Source of the DNA: Siphonodentalium dalli
Taxonomy: Eukaryota; Mollusca; Scaphopoda; Gadilida; Siphonodentaliidae
Reading direction: 5' to 3'
Assembly: GCA_032622095.1 (NCBI GenBank)
Contig: CP136063.1
Span: 147,117,379 to 147,181,378 of the forward strand
DNA length: 64,000 nucleotides
The notes beneath the pieces were generated by a model. It was given only the letters and a program-made list of their open reading frames with translations, did no database searches and was not told where the DNA came from. Below, piece by piece: positions 1-12,900 of this stretch (position 1 is the first letter of the stretch; each line of letters opens with the position of its first letter). The translations under genes were made by a program, and so were the position numbers.

Positions 1-280
1 GTGAAGTGGTGAATGTGGGAGGGTTAAATGTCATGTTGAAAGATTTGAACAATACATATGATAGATTGTTGTTGTAATTGGGAATTAATGACCTCTAGCA
101 GATCTCCAGGGAATGTTTATAAAAATGTCAGATTTCACTTGACATGTGTAGGCATACCCCGCATACAGTTAGAGCCAAAGTAAATGCTTCTTATTAATGA
201 TTCTCTGTCAAGAATTTGAGTAAATACAGAAGCAGAAGCAGGGAACTTGAGTAAAGGGCCAGGGGGGGGGGGGCACAATA
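1..280. other. no gene recognised; G12 run
   Basis: I see no coding exon or delimited element here. A run of 12 G lies at 262-273, directly followed by a TA-rich stretch. It may be the decayed outer end of the family H repeat that starts next to it. Confidence 0.5.
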
Positions 281-707
281 TATATATATATAATTGACCA
301 TGGAGTTAAATTAAAAAAAAAAAAAATTAAGAGTTATGTCCCTGGCCCCGCCCACATTTGACCCAGTGACCTCATTTGAACAAATCTGAACCCCAGTCAC
401 CCAAGGATCGTTCATACCAAATATGAACCCATTTGGCCTGATGGTATTTGAAAAGAAGATGTTTAAAAGAATTACTATGGAGGAAAAGAGTTATGGCCCT
501 GGCTGCACAACTATTTGACCCAGTGACCTCATTTGAACAAATCTGAATGAGTCACCTAGGGAACATCCACACCAAATATGAACCCATTCGGTCTTATGGT
601 TCCAGAGAAGATGTTTAAAGAATTGTTGATGGACAGACGGATGGACAGATGACGGACGAGGAGTGATGATTATAGCTCCACCGGAGACTTCGTCTCAGGT
701 GAGCTAA
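281..707 (-). repeat. family H tandem-monomer repeat, minus orientation
   Basis: Read on the minus strand, this repeat opens with a hairpin (AGCTCACC...GGTGGAGCT, 676-707), then a CCGTCCGTC-type microsatellite, then two ~155 bp monomers with the phrases 'caaatgaggtcactgggtca' and 'gggttcatatttggt', and ends in A- and TA-rich DNA. A plus-strand copy with the same order lies at 55441-55850. Monomers alone recur at 56850-57750. Class is unknown; the layout resembles molluscan pearl/Helentron-type non-autonomous elements (inference). Confidence 0.7.
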
Positions 708-1013
708 AAAAAACCCAGAAAAGTCTGATTTAATAATCTATCTAAATAAAAGCCAAGTGTTTGTGGGTGTGTCTGTCTGTAACTCATGATTTTGGCATGT
801 TTAAAAATATATGACCCTCATGTCTGATTGCACCCAAAATTTTGACCATGTCCGGTTGCACGTGTCAGATTACGAAACGCAAAATTGCAGGCCGATCGGT
901 TAAAGAGGGCCTGAAATATAGCATGCTTTCTAACGGTCATAAAAGTGATATTTTACCTGTTATCATGTACTACGATAAATTTAAGAGTTATGCTGTTTGG
1001 AACGGGTGGACAC

Positions 1014-1799
1014 CAGTGTTCTGAAATTTTCTCGAGCCACCACCTTAGCCACTTGTGAATTTTTTGAGACACTTTTCATTTACTTGAGCCACATTTTTTT
1101 CAACCCATATTTTTTGGAGCCACTTTTAATTAAACATATGCAAAGAACACAGGATAATTAACTCAAATATTTATACTAATATAATATAGCAGGTTATGGT
1201 AGGTAAAACAACAACAATATTAACATTGACAATTCTGCGAGATTTTACATCTGCCCATTTATTAAATGCTTTACCAAAATTAAAGTCTTAACATTGGAGG
1301 GCCTTCAATTGCAATTTTCATTAATAAGTTTAAATGTGAAACAGAAATTCTGTTTCGCAGTTTATCTTTGATTAAATGTTGGTACGAGAAGGCCCTCTCA
1401 TTCCATAGTCAACACGGGTACACAATATAGTGTTTATGCAAAGTCTGATATTATAGGATATATGTCCTTTCTTTGTTTCACTAATGTGTGGCGATGTGAA
1501 AGCAATACAATGAATATGTGTATTTATCGAGTAGAAATAGGAAAACATGATACAAAATTTTACAACCAGTCGCTGTGGCATAAGCCGAGAATCAACTAGC
1601 AAGTGCTTTCATTCAGTGTGTCTCGTGGCGGGATAGTGTTGCCTAATTGTTAAACTTAATCTGTCGGATGGAAGTTAATTTAAGAGCCACACACCCAAAT
1701 TCTTTGAGCCACTTTCTTTAGCCACTAGCCCATTTTGTTGAGCCACTTTTGTTTTTCTTTTGCAATTTGCGAAATTTGCTCACAGCAGCATGAACACTG
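1014..1799. mobile_element. non-autonomous hAT element, 786 bp
   Basis: The ends are CAGTGTTC (1014) and GAACACTG (1799), a typical hAT terminal inverted repeat. An identical 8-bp TSD, GTGGACAC, abuts both ends (1006-1013 and 1800-1807). The interior has no transposase frame. Both subterminal regions are enriched in the heptamer GAGCCAC (about 1033-1120 and 1683-1750), which may be iterated transposase-binding motifs. Confidence 0.93.
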
Positions 1800-1997
1800 G
1801 TGGACACAATTTATTGCCCATATTGATAGCGATGCCATCATTGAAATCCATCATATCTGATGGGCAATCACCTATTGATGTGATAGTTAGACTGATATAT
1901 CACAATTTAATAGGATCATGTTACATCCCAGTCAATAAGGAATATCTGGATAAGAGGTAGATAGAGTCATCGAGGTATATCAGGAATAACAAGTTAA

Positions 1998-3130
1998 CCC
2001 TTTATAAACTAAATGGATTCTCCCAGTCAGTTAACAAGAGCTACGCTGGGCGTGCAAAATACGCCCTCTCAAGAAAGATTGGGTCCGCGGAAACTGGTAA
2101 AAAGGGGCATAACTCTGGTAAAAATTGGCGGACGGAACTCAAATTTGAACTTGACCTGTGTTTTGGTGGGAGAAAGTAATATACCAAATTATCATTGAAT
2201 CCGATAAGCTCTAGTAAAGTTATCATCCGGACAACAAATTTCAGGGATTTTCTAAGTCAAATTACGTCAAATAATGGGCATAACTCCGGTGAAAATTGGC
2301 GGACGAAACCCAAATTCGAACTTGAGCTGTCTTTTCTCCTAATAAACCCACATACCAAATTTGATTGAAATCGGTTCACTCTAACTAAAGTTATCATCCG
2401 GACAACAAATTTCAGGGATTTTCTAAGTCAAATTACGTAAAAAAAAAAGGGGCCATAACTCTCGCAAAAATTATCGGATTAAAACGAAATTCGGACTTGA
2501 GCTGTATTTCGATATATGTAATCCACAAAAAAACGGGTTTTGCGTATAAACATTCCAAAATCGAGTTATCATCCGTAAACCAAAAAACATAAGAAAAACT
2601 GAATTTTCTGAGTCGAAAAAGGGGCATAACTCTGCCAAAAATGGTCGGACAGAACCCAAGTTCGAACTTGACCTGTGTTTTGGTGGGGGAAAGTAATATA
2701 CCAAATTTGGATTAATTCCGATAAACTATACTAAAGTTATCATCCGGACAACAAATTTCAAGGATTTTCTAAGTAAAAAAACGTCAAATAAGGGGCATAA
2801 CTCCGGTGAAAATTGGCAGGCGGAACCCAAATTCGAACTTGAACTTACTTTTCGGCTAATAAACCCACATACCAAATTTTATTAAATTTGGTTCACTCTA
2901 ACTAAAGTTATCATCCGGAAACCAGGTTAACGGACGGACGGACGGACGGACGCCCCGACCAATACTATAATACGGCCGTTTTTTCAAACGGGTGTATAAA
3001 AAGTGTACATCGGAATGGTCTATTATTTATTTGGAGAGATGTTAAGATATACAAGGAAACGACAGATAAATAAAAGTGAAGAAGGAGCCGTATTTATTGA
3101 GTGAAATGTTTAGATAATAAGTTCATCATA
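1998..3130 (+). repeat. host repeat carrying an F1 insertion (matches 60157-60345)
   Basis: The flanks of the F1 element (1998-2033 and 3002-3130) form a continuous match to 60157-60345: 'aacccttt...atggattctccca', then 'gtgtac...ggaatggtctatt', then 'gataataagttca'. The copy at 60 kb has no insertion, so this is an older dispersed repeat that F1 later entered. Confidence 0.75.
2034..3001 (+). mobile_element. F1 tandem-monomer element, copy 1
   Basis: This ~970 bp unit is nearly identical to 20343-21324. It starts ACAAGAGCTACGCTGGGCG with a hairpin (gggcgtgcaaaatacgccc), holds about five ~175 bp monomers ('ggggcataactc', 'ccaaattcgaacttga', 'gttatcatccggacaacaaa'), then a GGAC microsatellite (2933-2960), and ends TATAAAAA. 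There is no clear TSD. An unoccupied sister site exists at 60.2 kb. The architecture fits pearl/Helentron-derived elements; that class is inferred. It encodes no protein; open frames inside are shadows of the monomer. Confidence 0.85.
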
Positions 3131-3228
3131 TATAGAAAGGGTTAAAGATCTTAAGGCATATCAAGAAAGGTATCAACCTAATCAGGTGTGTATTTCCCCT
3201 TTCTTTACTAAATACTCAATGACGAGTA

Positions 3229-3356
3229 CAGTAATGCCCTAAATAATCGAATCCTTAACCACAGCAGAATTATTGGTAATTTTTCAGGATTTAGTCGGAA
3301 ATATGGCATCGGAAAGCTCTCACTGGTTAAGGAGTCGATTATTTAGGGCATTACTG
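3229..3356. mobile_element. 128 bp MITE with TA target duplication
   Basis: Terminal inverted repeats of about 34 bp begin CAGTAATGCCCTAAATAATC and match apart from one base. TA dinucleotides flank both ends (3227-3228, 3357-3358), as in the Tc1/mariner superfamily. It is too short to code. Confidence 0.88.
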
Positions 3357-3470
3357 TAGTTCCCTCCAATATATGAGAATCTTTCTGAACTTTTATTATC
3401 CATTCGCCTGTCCTCTTATATTTCCTGAACACCACTCCAGATGAATAATAGATCATTCCAATTTATATAT

Positions 3471-3639
3471 GCAATCAACGTCGTTTTCGATGCATCTGTC
3501 GGCGTATAGAAGTGTCGGATGCCGAACTACATACTGTATAAGTTCGCAAAGCGAAATTATACTAAATTATACTAAGTATGTAGTTCGGCATCCGACACTT
3601 CTATATGCCGACAGATGCATCAAAAACGACGTTGATTGC
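3471..3639. repeat. near-perfect 169 bp palindrome
   Basis: Two 65 bp arms (3471-3535 and 3575-3639) are almost exact reverse complements, running from GCAATCAACGTCGTTTT to a 39 bp AT-rich loop. No TSD is evident. It may be a foldback MITE or the end of a larger element that includes the broken frame next to it at 3879-4177. Confidence 0.85.
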
Positions 3640-3878
3640 TCATAATTACATTCAATCTGCCTAAGCTAGTTGCTGATTATTACTATTTTTATGAAGAAAA
3701 TATACCAAAAACACCAAATTGTAAAACTACCAAAGTGATACTTGTGTCTGGACTTCATAACGGATTTGGGAAATTGGGTCAAAAATAAATTGGGTGACTT
3801 TATAATTTGGCAAGTTTATTAATAAAAGATCAATGTCAAGGATAAACAACGAAATCATGGAATTTGCATCTTTTGAAT

Positions 3879-4177
3879 TCATAATCCACCATTATTATCA
3901 ACAACTTCTACCAGTTTGTCCAGTCCAATTAGGCAATAATTCCCAAGTATTTCTTCTGGCTGTTCAACTTCAACTTCAACTTCAGGCTCTGGCTTAACTT
4001 CAAGCTCCAATTCTTCTATTTCAATTTGAGAAGCGCAGCATACACTGCATTGTATTTGTAGAGTTCATTGTCATCAAAATTATTTATGAAAAAGTCTTCT
4101 TCCTGACTTAAATTAATTTGATAATCCATAATATCTATATTAAATTCGCCGTAGATAGCTAATGGTAGGTCTTCCAT
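3879..4177 (-). pseudogene. frameshifted acidic-tail coding remnant, unknown family
   Basis: On the minus strand an ATG at 4175-4177 opens a frame beginning MEDLPLAIYGEF that stops after about 50 codons. One frameshift near 4040 leads into a second frame with a CSVCC motif and an acidic, repetitive run (ELELEVKPEPEVEVEVEQPE) ending at a TGA at 3879-3881. The composition looks like the C-terminal region of a transposon protein, but I do not recognise the family. It could also be a chance frame. Confidence 0.3.
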
Positions 4178-4830
4178 GTTTTGAACACCTGTTCAGGTAA
4201 CCATCAAACGTTGCTGATACGTAACATTGTCATGTAAGCACGTTCTTTTCAAATGTACCGCACTAATTTACAAAGAAACCCTTCAGCCCTGAAGCTTAAT
4301 GATAATAGAAAATGTGTTTCTTTATTAGAAAGTGGGGTTTTATTGTCTATTTACTTGCGCCAGTCCATGCTGGAGGCAAGTAATGTTTTCGGTCCGGATA
4401 TCTGTTTATCTGTTTATTTGTCTGTTTATCTGTCCTTCCGTGAATATGTTACGCATGGTTCAATTGAGAAATAATTACACTGAAAAATGTGAATGTGGAA
4501 ACAAGGATTATTAAAATGCCTTATTTATTAACTGGGAAACAAGCTTTCTCATTCTCAACGCAATAGACATTTTGATGATATGTTCCTGAAGACAGTAGAT
4601 CAGTCGCTAAGGGCATCTTCAAATTTACACACTTTTAATCAAAGACTAACGTGTCTTTTATTTAATTGTGTCGGTAATTGTAATTGACTTCGATGGTTTT
4701 TGCCGCTGAAGTGAAATGGCATACACAAATCATTCTAGTCAAACTAGTAATTTATAACCCATTGGTATATAATATATAGCATCATCGGCAACCAATCGTC
4801 TTCACACCCTTCACATCAGCGATGTCTATA

Positions 4831-5523
4831 TCTACTATATAATTTGAGACTTCCGTATATATATATGTGTGTGTGTATATATGTATGTGGGTACTTCATG
4901 GAATCCAAAACGCGTGTACAGATTGAGCTCAAATTTCGTATATAAGTGTAAAATCCCACCGACACGACCGTGGTCGCGTTTTGGAGAAGCTCAGAGCACC
5001 CGTTCTCCAATCTCTGTCACAAAAAACGGCACTGCGGTGGTTAAGACATCAACGATCTTTATATTGACCTTATACGGAGGTGTTAACAATCAACGCTCTT
5101 TATTGCAATGGACGTGGCTAAACGACTGACCCCATGCGTCCGAAATACGGATGCGGACGAAATGCAATTATCTCGACTATATATTGCAGAGGGATTTCAC
5201 TACGGGATTAATTGACTGTCCACTCTGAAATTTAGGACGGGGAGGACGGGTACCATGAATTAACTCATTGAAAAACAAAGAATGCGTTACCTCGGAAACG
5301 GGTGGAGCTATCGACTTGAAATTTGCTATGTGAATGTATCTTGCCCCGGATACGAATTTTATCGGGTCGCCGAGCCCGTGCGATGCCAGCTTCGCGCATG
5401 CGCAGACCAGATCTCGGAAACGGGTGGAGCTATCGACTTGAAATTTGGTTAAATTAAAAAAATGTCATGTTTCTGAAACAAAGCCATGAGACGAATGCCG
5501 CCAGTGGCGGGCTAACCTGCTAG
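4831..5523 (+). mobile_element. non-autonomous Helitron, first unit of a dimer
   Basis: It starts A|TCTACTATATAA and ends with the hairpin GCCGCCAGTGGCGGGC followed by TAACCTG and CTAG. These are the hallmarks of canonical Helitrons: 5' TC, 3' hairpin plus CTRR, no TSD, and insertion between A and T. No Rep/helicase frame is present. CTAG (5520-5523) is followed immediately by the 5' TC of the second unit. Confidence 0.88.
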
Positions 5524-6211
5524 TCTACTATATATTTTGAGACTTCCGTATATAAATATATGTGTGTGTGTACTTTATAGAATCGAAAACGGCTGGTTAG
5601 ATCGAGCTCAAACTTCCTATCTAAGGGTAAAAACCCACGGGAATGGCCGTCGTCGCGTTTTGGACAAGCTCTGAGCACTCATTCTCCACTCCCAATCATC
5701 AAAATCACTGCAAACGGCACTGCGGGGGTTAATCGCGTTGATAGTTAAAGAGCGTTCCTATCCGCAGTGTAGTTGATAAAGAGCGTATGTGCGTAATGTG
5801 ATTCTTACGTCTGGGTCTGGGCGTGTGCGTTAGTATACAGACATGAGCGTGTTGTGTGATTCTTACGTACTTAGGGCTTCCTAGGAACGCGGATCAGGTC
5901 AGTTTTTCCGCCCTAGGTGATCTTCACCTGAAACGGGTACCCACAAATGATATATATGTGTGTGTCCTTTATAGACTCGAACTGATTGAGCTCAAACTTG
6001 CTACCTACGGGAAGTGTCGTGGACGGGTTAAATTGTGACCCCGACCTGACCTTGACCTTGAAAATAATCAATTCAAGGTCAAATCGGGTAAAAAACAAAA
6101 AAATTAATTAAAAAATTAATTAAAAAAATTTGAAATTAAAAAAAATAATTTAAAAAATTTAAAATTGTCATGTTTCTGACGAACGCCGCCAGTGGCGGGC
6201 TAACCTGCTAG
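5524..6211 (+). mobile_element. non-autonomous Helitron, second unit of a dimer
   Basis: This diverged copy of the preceding unit has the same TCTACTATATA start, the same GCCGCCAGTGGCGGGC hairpin and CTAG end (6208-6211), followed by T at 6212. The host dinucleotide A/T is therefore split by the whole dimer (A4830...T6212). The interior differs by indels and an AT-rich stretch at 6085-6165. Confidence 0.87.
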
Positions 6212-6883
6212 TTGTTATATAAATATGTCAAACAACTCGTACGGTATTACTAAGACCATCATTAGTGTAATAGATCAACTGGAGATAACAAGAGATATTA
6301 TGTCCGTACACACAAATATTTCAGCGATGGATGAACTGAAATTTGATATCCAGATTTTTTATCGATCTCTCAAACAAGGGGCCAGCACCCGTGGTTCAAA
6401 CTGTTGTTGGCAAGACACCACAAAACATGCCAAACGTGTGATGGGCGCAAGTATAGGCAGCTCCAGTGAGTGCATTCTAGTTTACTTTGTTTTTGTTTAA
6501 TTTAATAATGTACTATTTTGCTGTTTAATCGGTGACAATTGTTTCGCTGAAAGTTGGCGTCTTGGGTTACCACTAGAAACGGAAGTTATTTCTTGCGATT
6601 TGATTGGTGGACTAAATAAATTTCCTGGTAAATTCGCCCCATGGATATTCGACTTTTAAAAGTATCACCCATTGATGCGGGAAATGACACTTCCCTCGGC
6701 TGATAGAGATTATCGCTACCAAGTGTATCTAATGGCCTTGACCAATCAAATGCACGCATTTGAGTGAAAGCGAAAGTAGTTGTAATTATACTTTTATAAC
6801 TGAACAAAGAATCCATTTAGTAAAGAAAGGGTTACTAAAATAAGTTAATAAAGGTTTGTAAAGAGAGAAGTTACTAAACTCAC
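6212..6883. other. non-coding, probable PSMC3 intron
   Basis: No further PSMC3 exon is visible on the minus strand. Two short open frames (6225-6500 plus, 6586-6816 minus) resemble nothing I know and have no splice or codon support. The stretch probably belongs to the intron following the 6884-6946 exon. Confidence 0.45.
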
Positions 6884-6946
6884 AACTAAGTCTGCCGGCT
6901 TGAGATTCTCTGGATCAACAAGACCTATCACAGGCAGGAAGTATGT
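6884..6946 (-). CDS. PSMC3: PSMC3 exon, OB fold
   Basis: 63 bp, 21 codons, [20 protein letters not shown] then V. The acceptor is ttttgccag and the donor GTGAGT. The next expected exon, starting GVNKDSY, was not found in 1-6883. Confidence 0.95.
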
Positions 6947-9900
6947 CTGGCAAAAAAACAAATATACAGGTTATAGAGATTTCGTACAATCCAGCAGTTA
7001 TCTCGGTCCAATATGCATGCACAATCCATAAATAGTGATTTTGTAGTATATCTTCCGTTATCTCTTTTTCTTGTCTGATTTCAATAATCTAGAAAATTTT
7101 GAGATAAACATTGTCTGAAACCTTTTGACCTTGATGCAGCAATCATAAAAAATTTCATCAGATAAATTTTAACGACTATTATAGAAAAACATACTAGGCA
7201 TGATAGGGGTTAGAAGATTCATCTGTAAATGGGGTACAAAACCTAGAATTCACTGTCAACAAATGATAAGTCACACATTACCTGCTTGTGCTAAGCTAGT
7301 GAATGTAATATTTCAATCATTCACTACATGAAATTGGACTTCAACACTGTTGAATCGATTAATCAAATAGTCGACATTGACATGAATCTTGAGTAAAACA
7401 TAAATTGCATGCCAACTTATTATCCTATTTCCCTAGAAACATATCCATAAAATTTTCACTGATAATAATGGATGTGCATTAGTGTCGATGTATATAAAGC
7501 ATAGGTGGTTGTTTTAGAACATTTAGAAATATCTCATTGACCACACAGCCAGTAGCCAGGCTAGCTTCATATAAAATAAAACTAGTGTCATATATCCATT
7601 TCCTTGTCACAATATGTTTAGCAAGTTGTTTTATTACTTATTTTAATAAGCATGGGTGTTTGGGTAGTTGGGCATTGACTGGCTGTCAGTAGAATAATGC
7701 TCTTAATATACAATAGAGTTAATACAGGTCAGAACTAACATGGATAGCTGATGGATTCAATTTTGAAATCAAAGATGGCTGCTGGCAGCCATGTTTTTTA
7801 ACAAATTTCAGAAAAATAGATGGCTCCCATCTAGAGGTCAGTCCGAAGATCCATATGAAGTTGGGTGATGATCAGATGAAATATGTGACCCATAGGGTGT
7901 GCGGTACATGGTTATCAGAGATCCCAAAAAAGTTGGCATTGAGTCAGTTAATCGTAAAATTGGTAGAATGTAATTTACAGTCTGTAAACCTTCGAACTCC
8001 GAACAATGAAAATTATCAGCTTGTGACATCAAGGTCAGGAGCTTTTTGTGGGTCTGTTTTGCATTGGAGCTCTTTTGATCTCTTTTGTTTTGTCAATAAC
8101 ACTATATCCCCCAGGTGGTATGTTGTGATAGCTCTACAGTTACGCACAGAACAAATGCTATGTACAGCTTTAACCAAACATAATACTGTACATGTACTAA
8201 CTATCTAATGCATTTATTGGCCAAACTTAATGAGAGAATTTATCGGACTAACAGCATAGTATGATAGCCTGCATCAAACTATACATGAAAAAAAGACCCT
8301 GGTCCGAAATTCACCATGAAACATCTTAATTCCACTTTGCAAACTACTGAGAACATTTTTCAACACAATGCACATTCAGTATTGATGATATAAGCTTACA
8401 ACATGTCTAAAAATCAAGGCTATTCAATGCCAATTCTCAGAATTGAAAAATATTCAAGATCGTCAATTAAATTTGGTCAAATGTGATTGGAATCAATCAC
8501 TAGTACCATATGACTTCTGAAGGCAGTGTAAATATCTTCAAATTAAGGCTATTCAAGGGCCTCAACAACAATTCAAGCAATTTGCAGGCATTGAAAGGTA
8601 ATTTTGTCAAATTTCATGTTTTCAAGGCCCCAGCAGAAACCCCACAACTTGTAACTAAACTCAAGCTCTGAAAAGCATTTATATAACACTCTTGAAAAAA
8701 AGGTAACATTCATATATAGAAAATAATGTGAACCACCACTTTCATTTGACAGCATCACATTTTTTTAAACCTGACAATGTTCATAATCATAATTATTTGG
8801 GAATCATTTTTCATTGGTTTCATGTTCATAATCACAATTATTCGGCTATCACTTTTATTTGTAAGAGGAGAGTACCTGTCTTGTTGAGGTCTTTATCACA
8901 GCACATTTTCCTTTTCTTTGAGAGTCTAAATCAATGTTAGCCCCATCTTCTTCTGCATACTCTTGCGGGTCCATATCCAATAACTGAAAATATTATTGTG
9001 GTTATAATATAATATAATGAACAAGTAATACAGAAATCTATATAAAATAGATGAAGGGTCAATGTCAATGATCACCCTAAACTAAATGGTAAATTTCATT
9101 AAATCAATTGGAAATTGCTGGATTATATAAGCAGAAAATATAGGTATGACTCTCTTAGTACTTCTGAATTATTATCACTGTCAAAATTGTGTCATTGTTG
9201 GTCTATTCAAGAACAGTATCACCTGAGTACAAACATAAAGACTTGATCACTTTACCATTATTCGTATGTGTCTACGTTATAATAAAAAGTGCTATGCCAA
9301 GTTGGCATATGCCACCAACACTCAGTTTAAAGAGTGGCAATACTAAATATTGGTATGGAGTGAAAATTTTGTTATTTTCAAAATCCATCAAGGGCCTTTT
9401 CCCCTAAACTGGGCTATCAACACATCAAAGTACCCTGTACAACCAAATATGATGATCCATGCCCAAGTTACAAGCTGACATTTTCCTACAGACACAAAAT
9501 TAAGAAATTCTAAAGTCAAGCAAGGGCTGTAACCCTGGTAAAAATGAGTGGACGAAACTTGCAATAAGTCGGTATCCTTTCCCCAACGTGTGGTATCAGA
9601 ATTCCATAGAACAACTTATTCTTATGATCCTTGTCCATGTTACAAGCTGAAGTGTTATTTCGGACACAAAATTTACAAATATTCAAGTCAAACAAGTGCT
9701 GTAACTCCGCTAAAAATGAATGGATGAAACCTGTAATAAGTGGATATCCTTTCCCCCCAAGCTGTGCTATCAATATACCAAAGCACAACTGAATCCGATG
9801 ATCTATGCCTGTGTTACAAGCTGATATGTTCAAACGGATGGACAGACATATTCCAGAAACAAGACAAATTCATTTTCATTGTTCAAATCCAATACATATA

Positions 9901-12900
9901 GTTCTAACCAAAAATATTGAAAAAAATGTTTGACAGGGCCTTTTTAAGAACATTTCAGTGATGAGGGAGGTGCCTGAAAACACAATTTTTTTTATTTATT
10001 AAGCATATTAACCTCTTCGCTGCTATGACGTCCGTATCTATTACGGACGTAAAAGTGCACGCCGTGTGCTATATGGTCCGTAGGTACTACGGACCTACTT
10101 CAGCACACTAGAAGTAGGCCAGTATACATAACTGGAACTCAGAGATTAGTGCATCGGAACAAATGTATCTCGACGTTTCAAACAGTGTATGATGTTCCAC
10201 GATTGTGAACAATAATAGCCTTTCAGCTGAGTCACTTTTATGGTTCTTTTGACATTCCCAGCTATATTTTCCCATTGAAAAATGCCAATAACGTCACCAG
10301 CCCAGCACACGACGTCATAACGTCATTTAGCAGCGAAGAGGTTAAAGGCTTAACATTTGTTAAAACGAAGATGCATGAGGCCAAAGATAACAAGTGTTGC
10401 GCATCAAAGAGTTTTTAGCCCATCAAGAGTGAATATGTTTGTCTGAGAATGACTAAAAATTGATGACCTAAAGAACCATTACTCAGAACTAAAGAGCCAT
10501 AACTCAGGTAAAAAAGAATCGGACAAACCTGGTTTTTGAATTCAATGAAGACACTGTTGTGAAAGATCCATATACCCAATATTAATAGGATTACAAGCTA
10601 TAATGGAGAGGTGTCAATTTATAGCCAACAATAATAATTGTGAATAGTCAGGGGCATTAGAACATTATTAATTTATTGTTAATCCCTATATCATACCTGT
10701 AGGTAGACTAGTAACACAACGTATTTTTATATCAGATTAAATAAGTGTATATATGAAAAACAAAGTTCCCTCTACATTTTCTGATACTACTAGAAAATAT
10801 TACTAATTATGGGAAGCTATCATGATCCATGCTTACAATGTGCAAACAAAATAATTTCCTCCCTCCCTCCCTCATTAATTCAGAAAAAAAATTATCTGAG
10901 ACTTAAATGATTTTGTTTTTGGCCCAGATACCAAATATGTACCAGTAACTGTTACAAGCAGTCGCTTACAGCGGCAATGTACATTTTCAGATAGACATAT
11001 ATGAATAATTCTAGAATGGAAAACCTGAACAAAATGATTGAATACTCCAGGTCCTCATAGAGGTGAACATCCATACCAAATTTCATTAAGATCCGACAAC
11101 CTATGGTTGAGATTATCTACTTGAATGGACAAAAAAAACCAACATATCCAGATAAACAAAGATGAATAACTCCAGAATGGAAAATCCGAATAAAACGTTT
11201 GAAGACTACCCTGAATGTCCTCATGGTGCTGAACATTCATACCAAATTTCATTGAGATCCAACAACCTGTGGGTGAGATCTCTGCTCAGACAGACAAAAC
11301 ACCAATGTTTCCAGAATGCAGATATTAATTTTAGGTGAGTAACTCTAGAACAGAAAACCAGAAAAAAAACAATTGAATTGAATGTCCTCATAGAAGTGAA
11401 CATCCAAACCAAATTTAATTGAGATCTGATAACCGGTGGTTGAGATATCTGCCTGGACGGACGATCGGATAGGACACATGTAATCCAGTATACATGTACT
11501 CACCATTGTCATGGGGTATAATTACAGACAATAGTTTGTTTTCTTAAGAGTGCATCTTGGCCGATGTAAAAATTAAAATTACCTATGATAAATAAGACCG
11601 AAACATTTATTGTTCTTACCTGCCTGGCTGGATTTTATTGACAAACAAATCGGAAATTAATAAGTTTTTATTTTGGCCTTATTAAAATCATAGGCAAGTT
11701 ATCAATTTAAAATTGTCAGTTGAGGAATATATTCACAGATAAATAGTAATAACACTAACACAAAGACCAGATCTGTCATTAAGATTTATTTTCTGTATTG
11801 ACAGGATTCCCTCCATTTAATTGGTTATGGCTCATACCAATGCACAATTCCATTGATTAGTGATGTAACAGATCATTGCAATGAAAAATCCAATCTCTAT
11901 AAAAGCCGATAGCAATACAAACACTGCTTCGAGGTTGGTTATATATAAATTGCGAAATCAGAGAAAATACAACAAATCTTATAATACAAAATACAGGCAA
12001 CATAATCATAATTCATTATACTTATAGTCATCATAATCTAGTAGACATCATCTACAATTTGTTATCAGTTAACGATAAATATTACTGATTATTCTTTGGC
12101 ATCTGGATGTTTTTTATAGCTACCACTAAACACTACGATTCTCACAAACGTTTACTATGCCAGGCATGCACTCCATACTTGGAAGCGATTTATTTTGTCA
12201 TCTTATAAATAAATCTCAATGACAGTTCCAGAGACATAAATATGGTAGGATTTTCATCAGCTTTTCAAAGTGACTGCACAGAGACTTACCTCAATAACAT
12301 TGGAGACTAGATATGGAAGTGTTTTGTTAACTTTGATTTTTTCTGTATTTTCTTTTATTTTTTCCTTCATGGACTGAGACTCGTGATTGATCCGCATTAT
12401 TTCTGACTTCATTATCTGCAGAGATAATTAGTCCATGTCAATTGACTGTTGTTAAATCAATTTCATAATGAATTTCAGATGGAAAATCCCTGAAACATAT
12501 TCATTTTATGACGAGTGAAACATCTACATATATTTACTCAAAAATATATAACATATACCGATAAAACCATTTTTTAAATGGAATATTTCAATATTTGTTT
12601 TGATATTTGAGTTGCTCGATGGAAATGATTTGAAAGCAAGTTGATTTTCTGCAATGCATGTCAGTTTTTCAAATACCTACGATATATATCATAGATGTTT
12701 CATAATCAGAAATGGTACATCCTAATGTGTGAAATTTTTGTCGATAAATAAATAACGACCCCACTTAGCACTCAAGCTCGGGTCATGTATAGGTAACCAG
12801 CAGGTGTACTTGTGACATCACACATAATTTACCGTATACCTTGTAGATGAAAATTTTGATCATACTAAGTGACTTCCGAAAAAAGCTTGAAATCACAATT

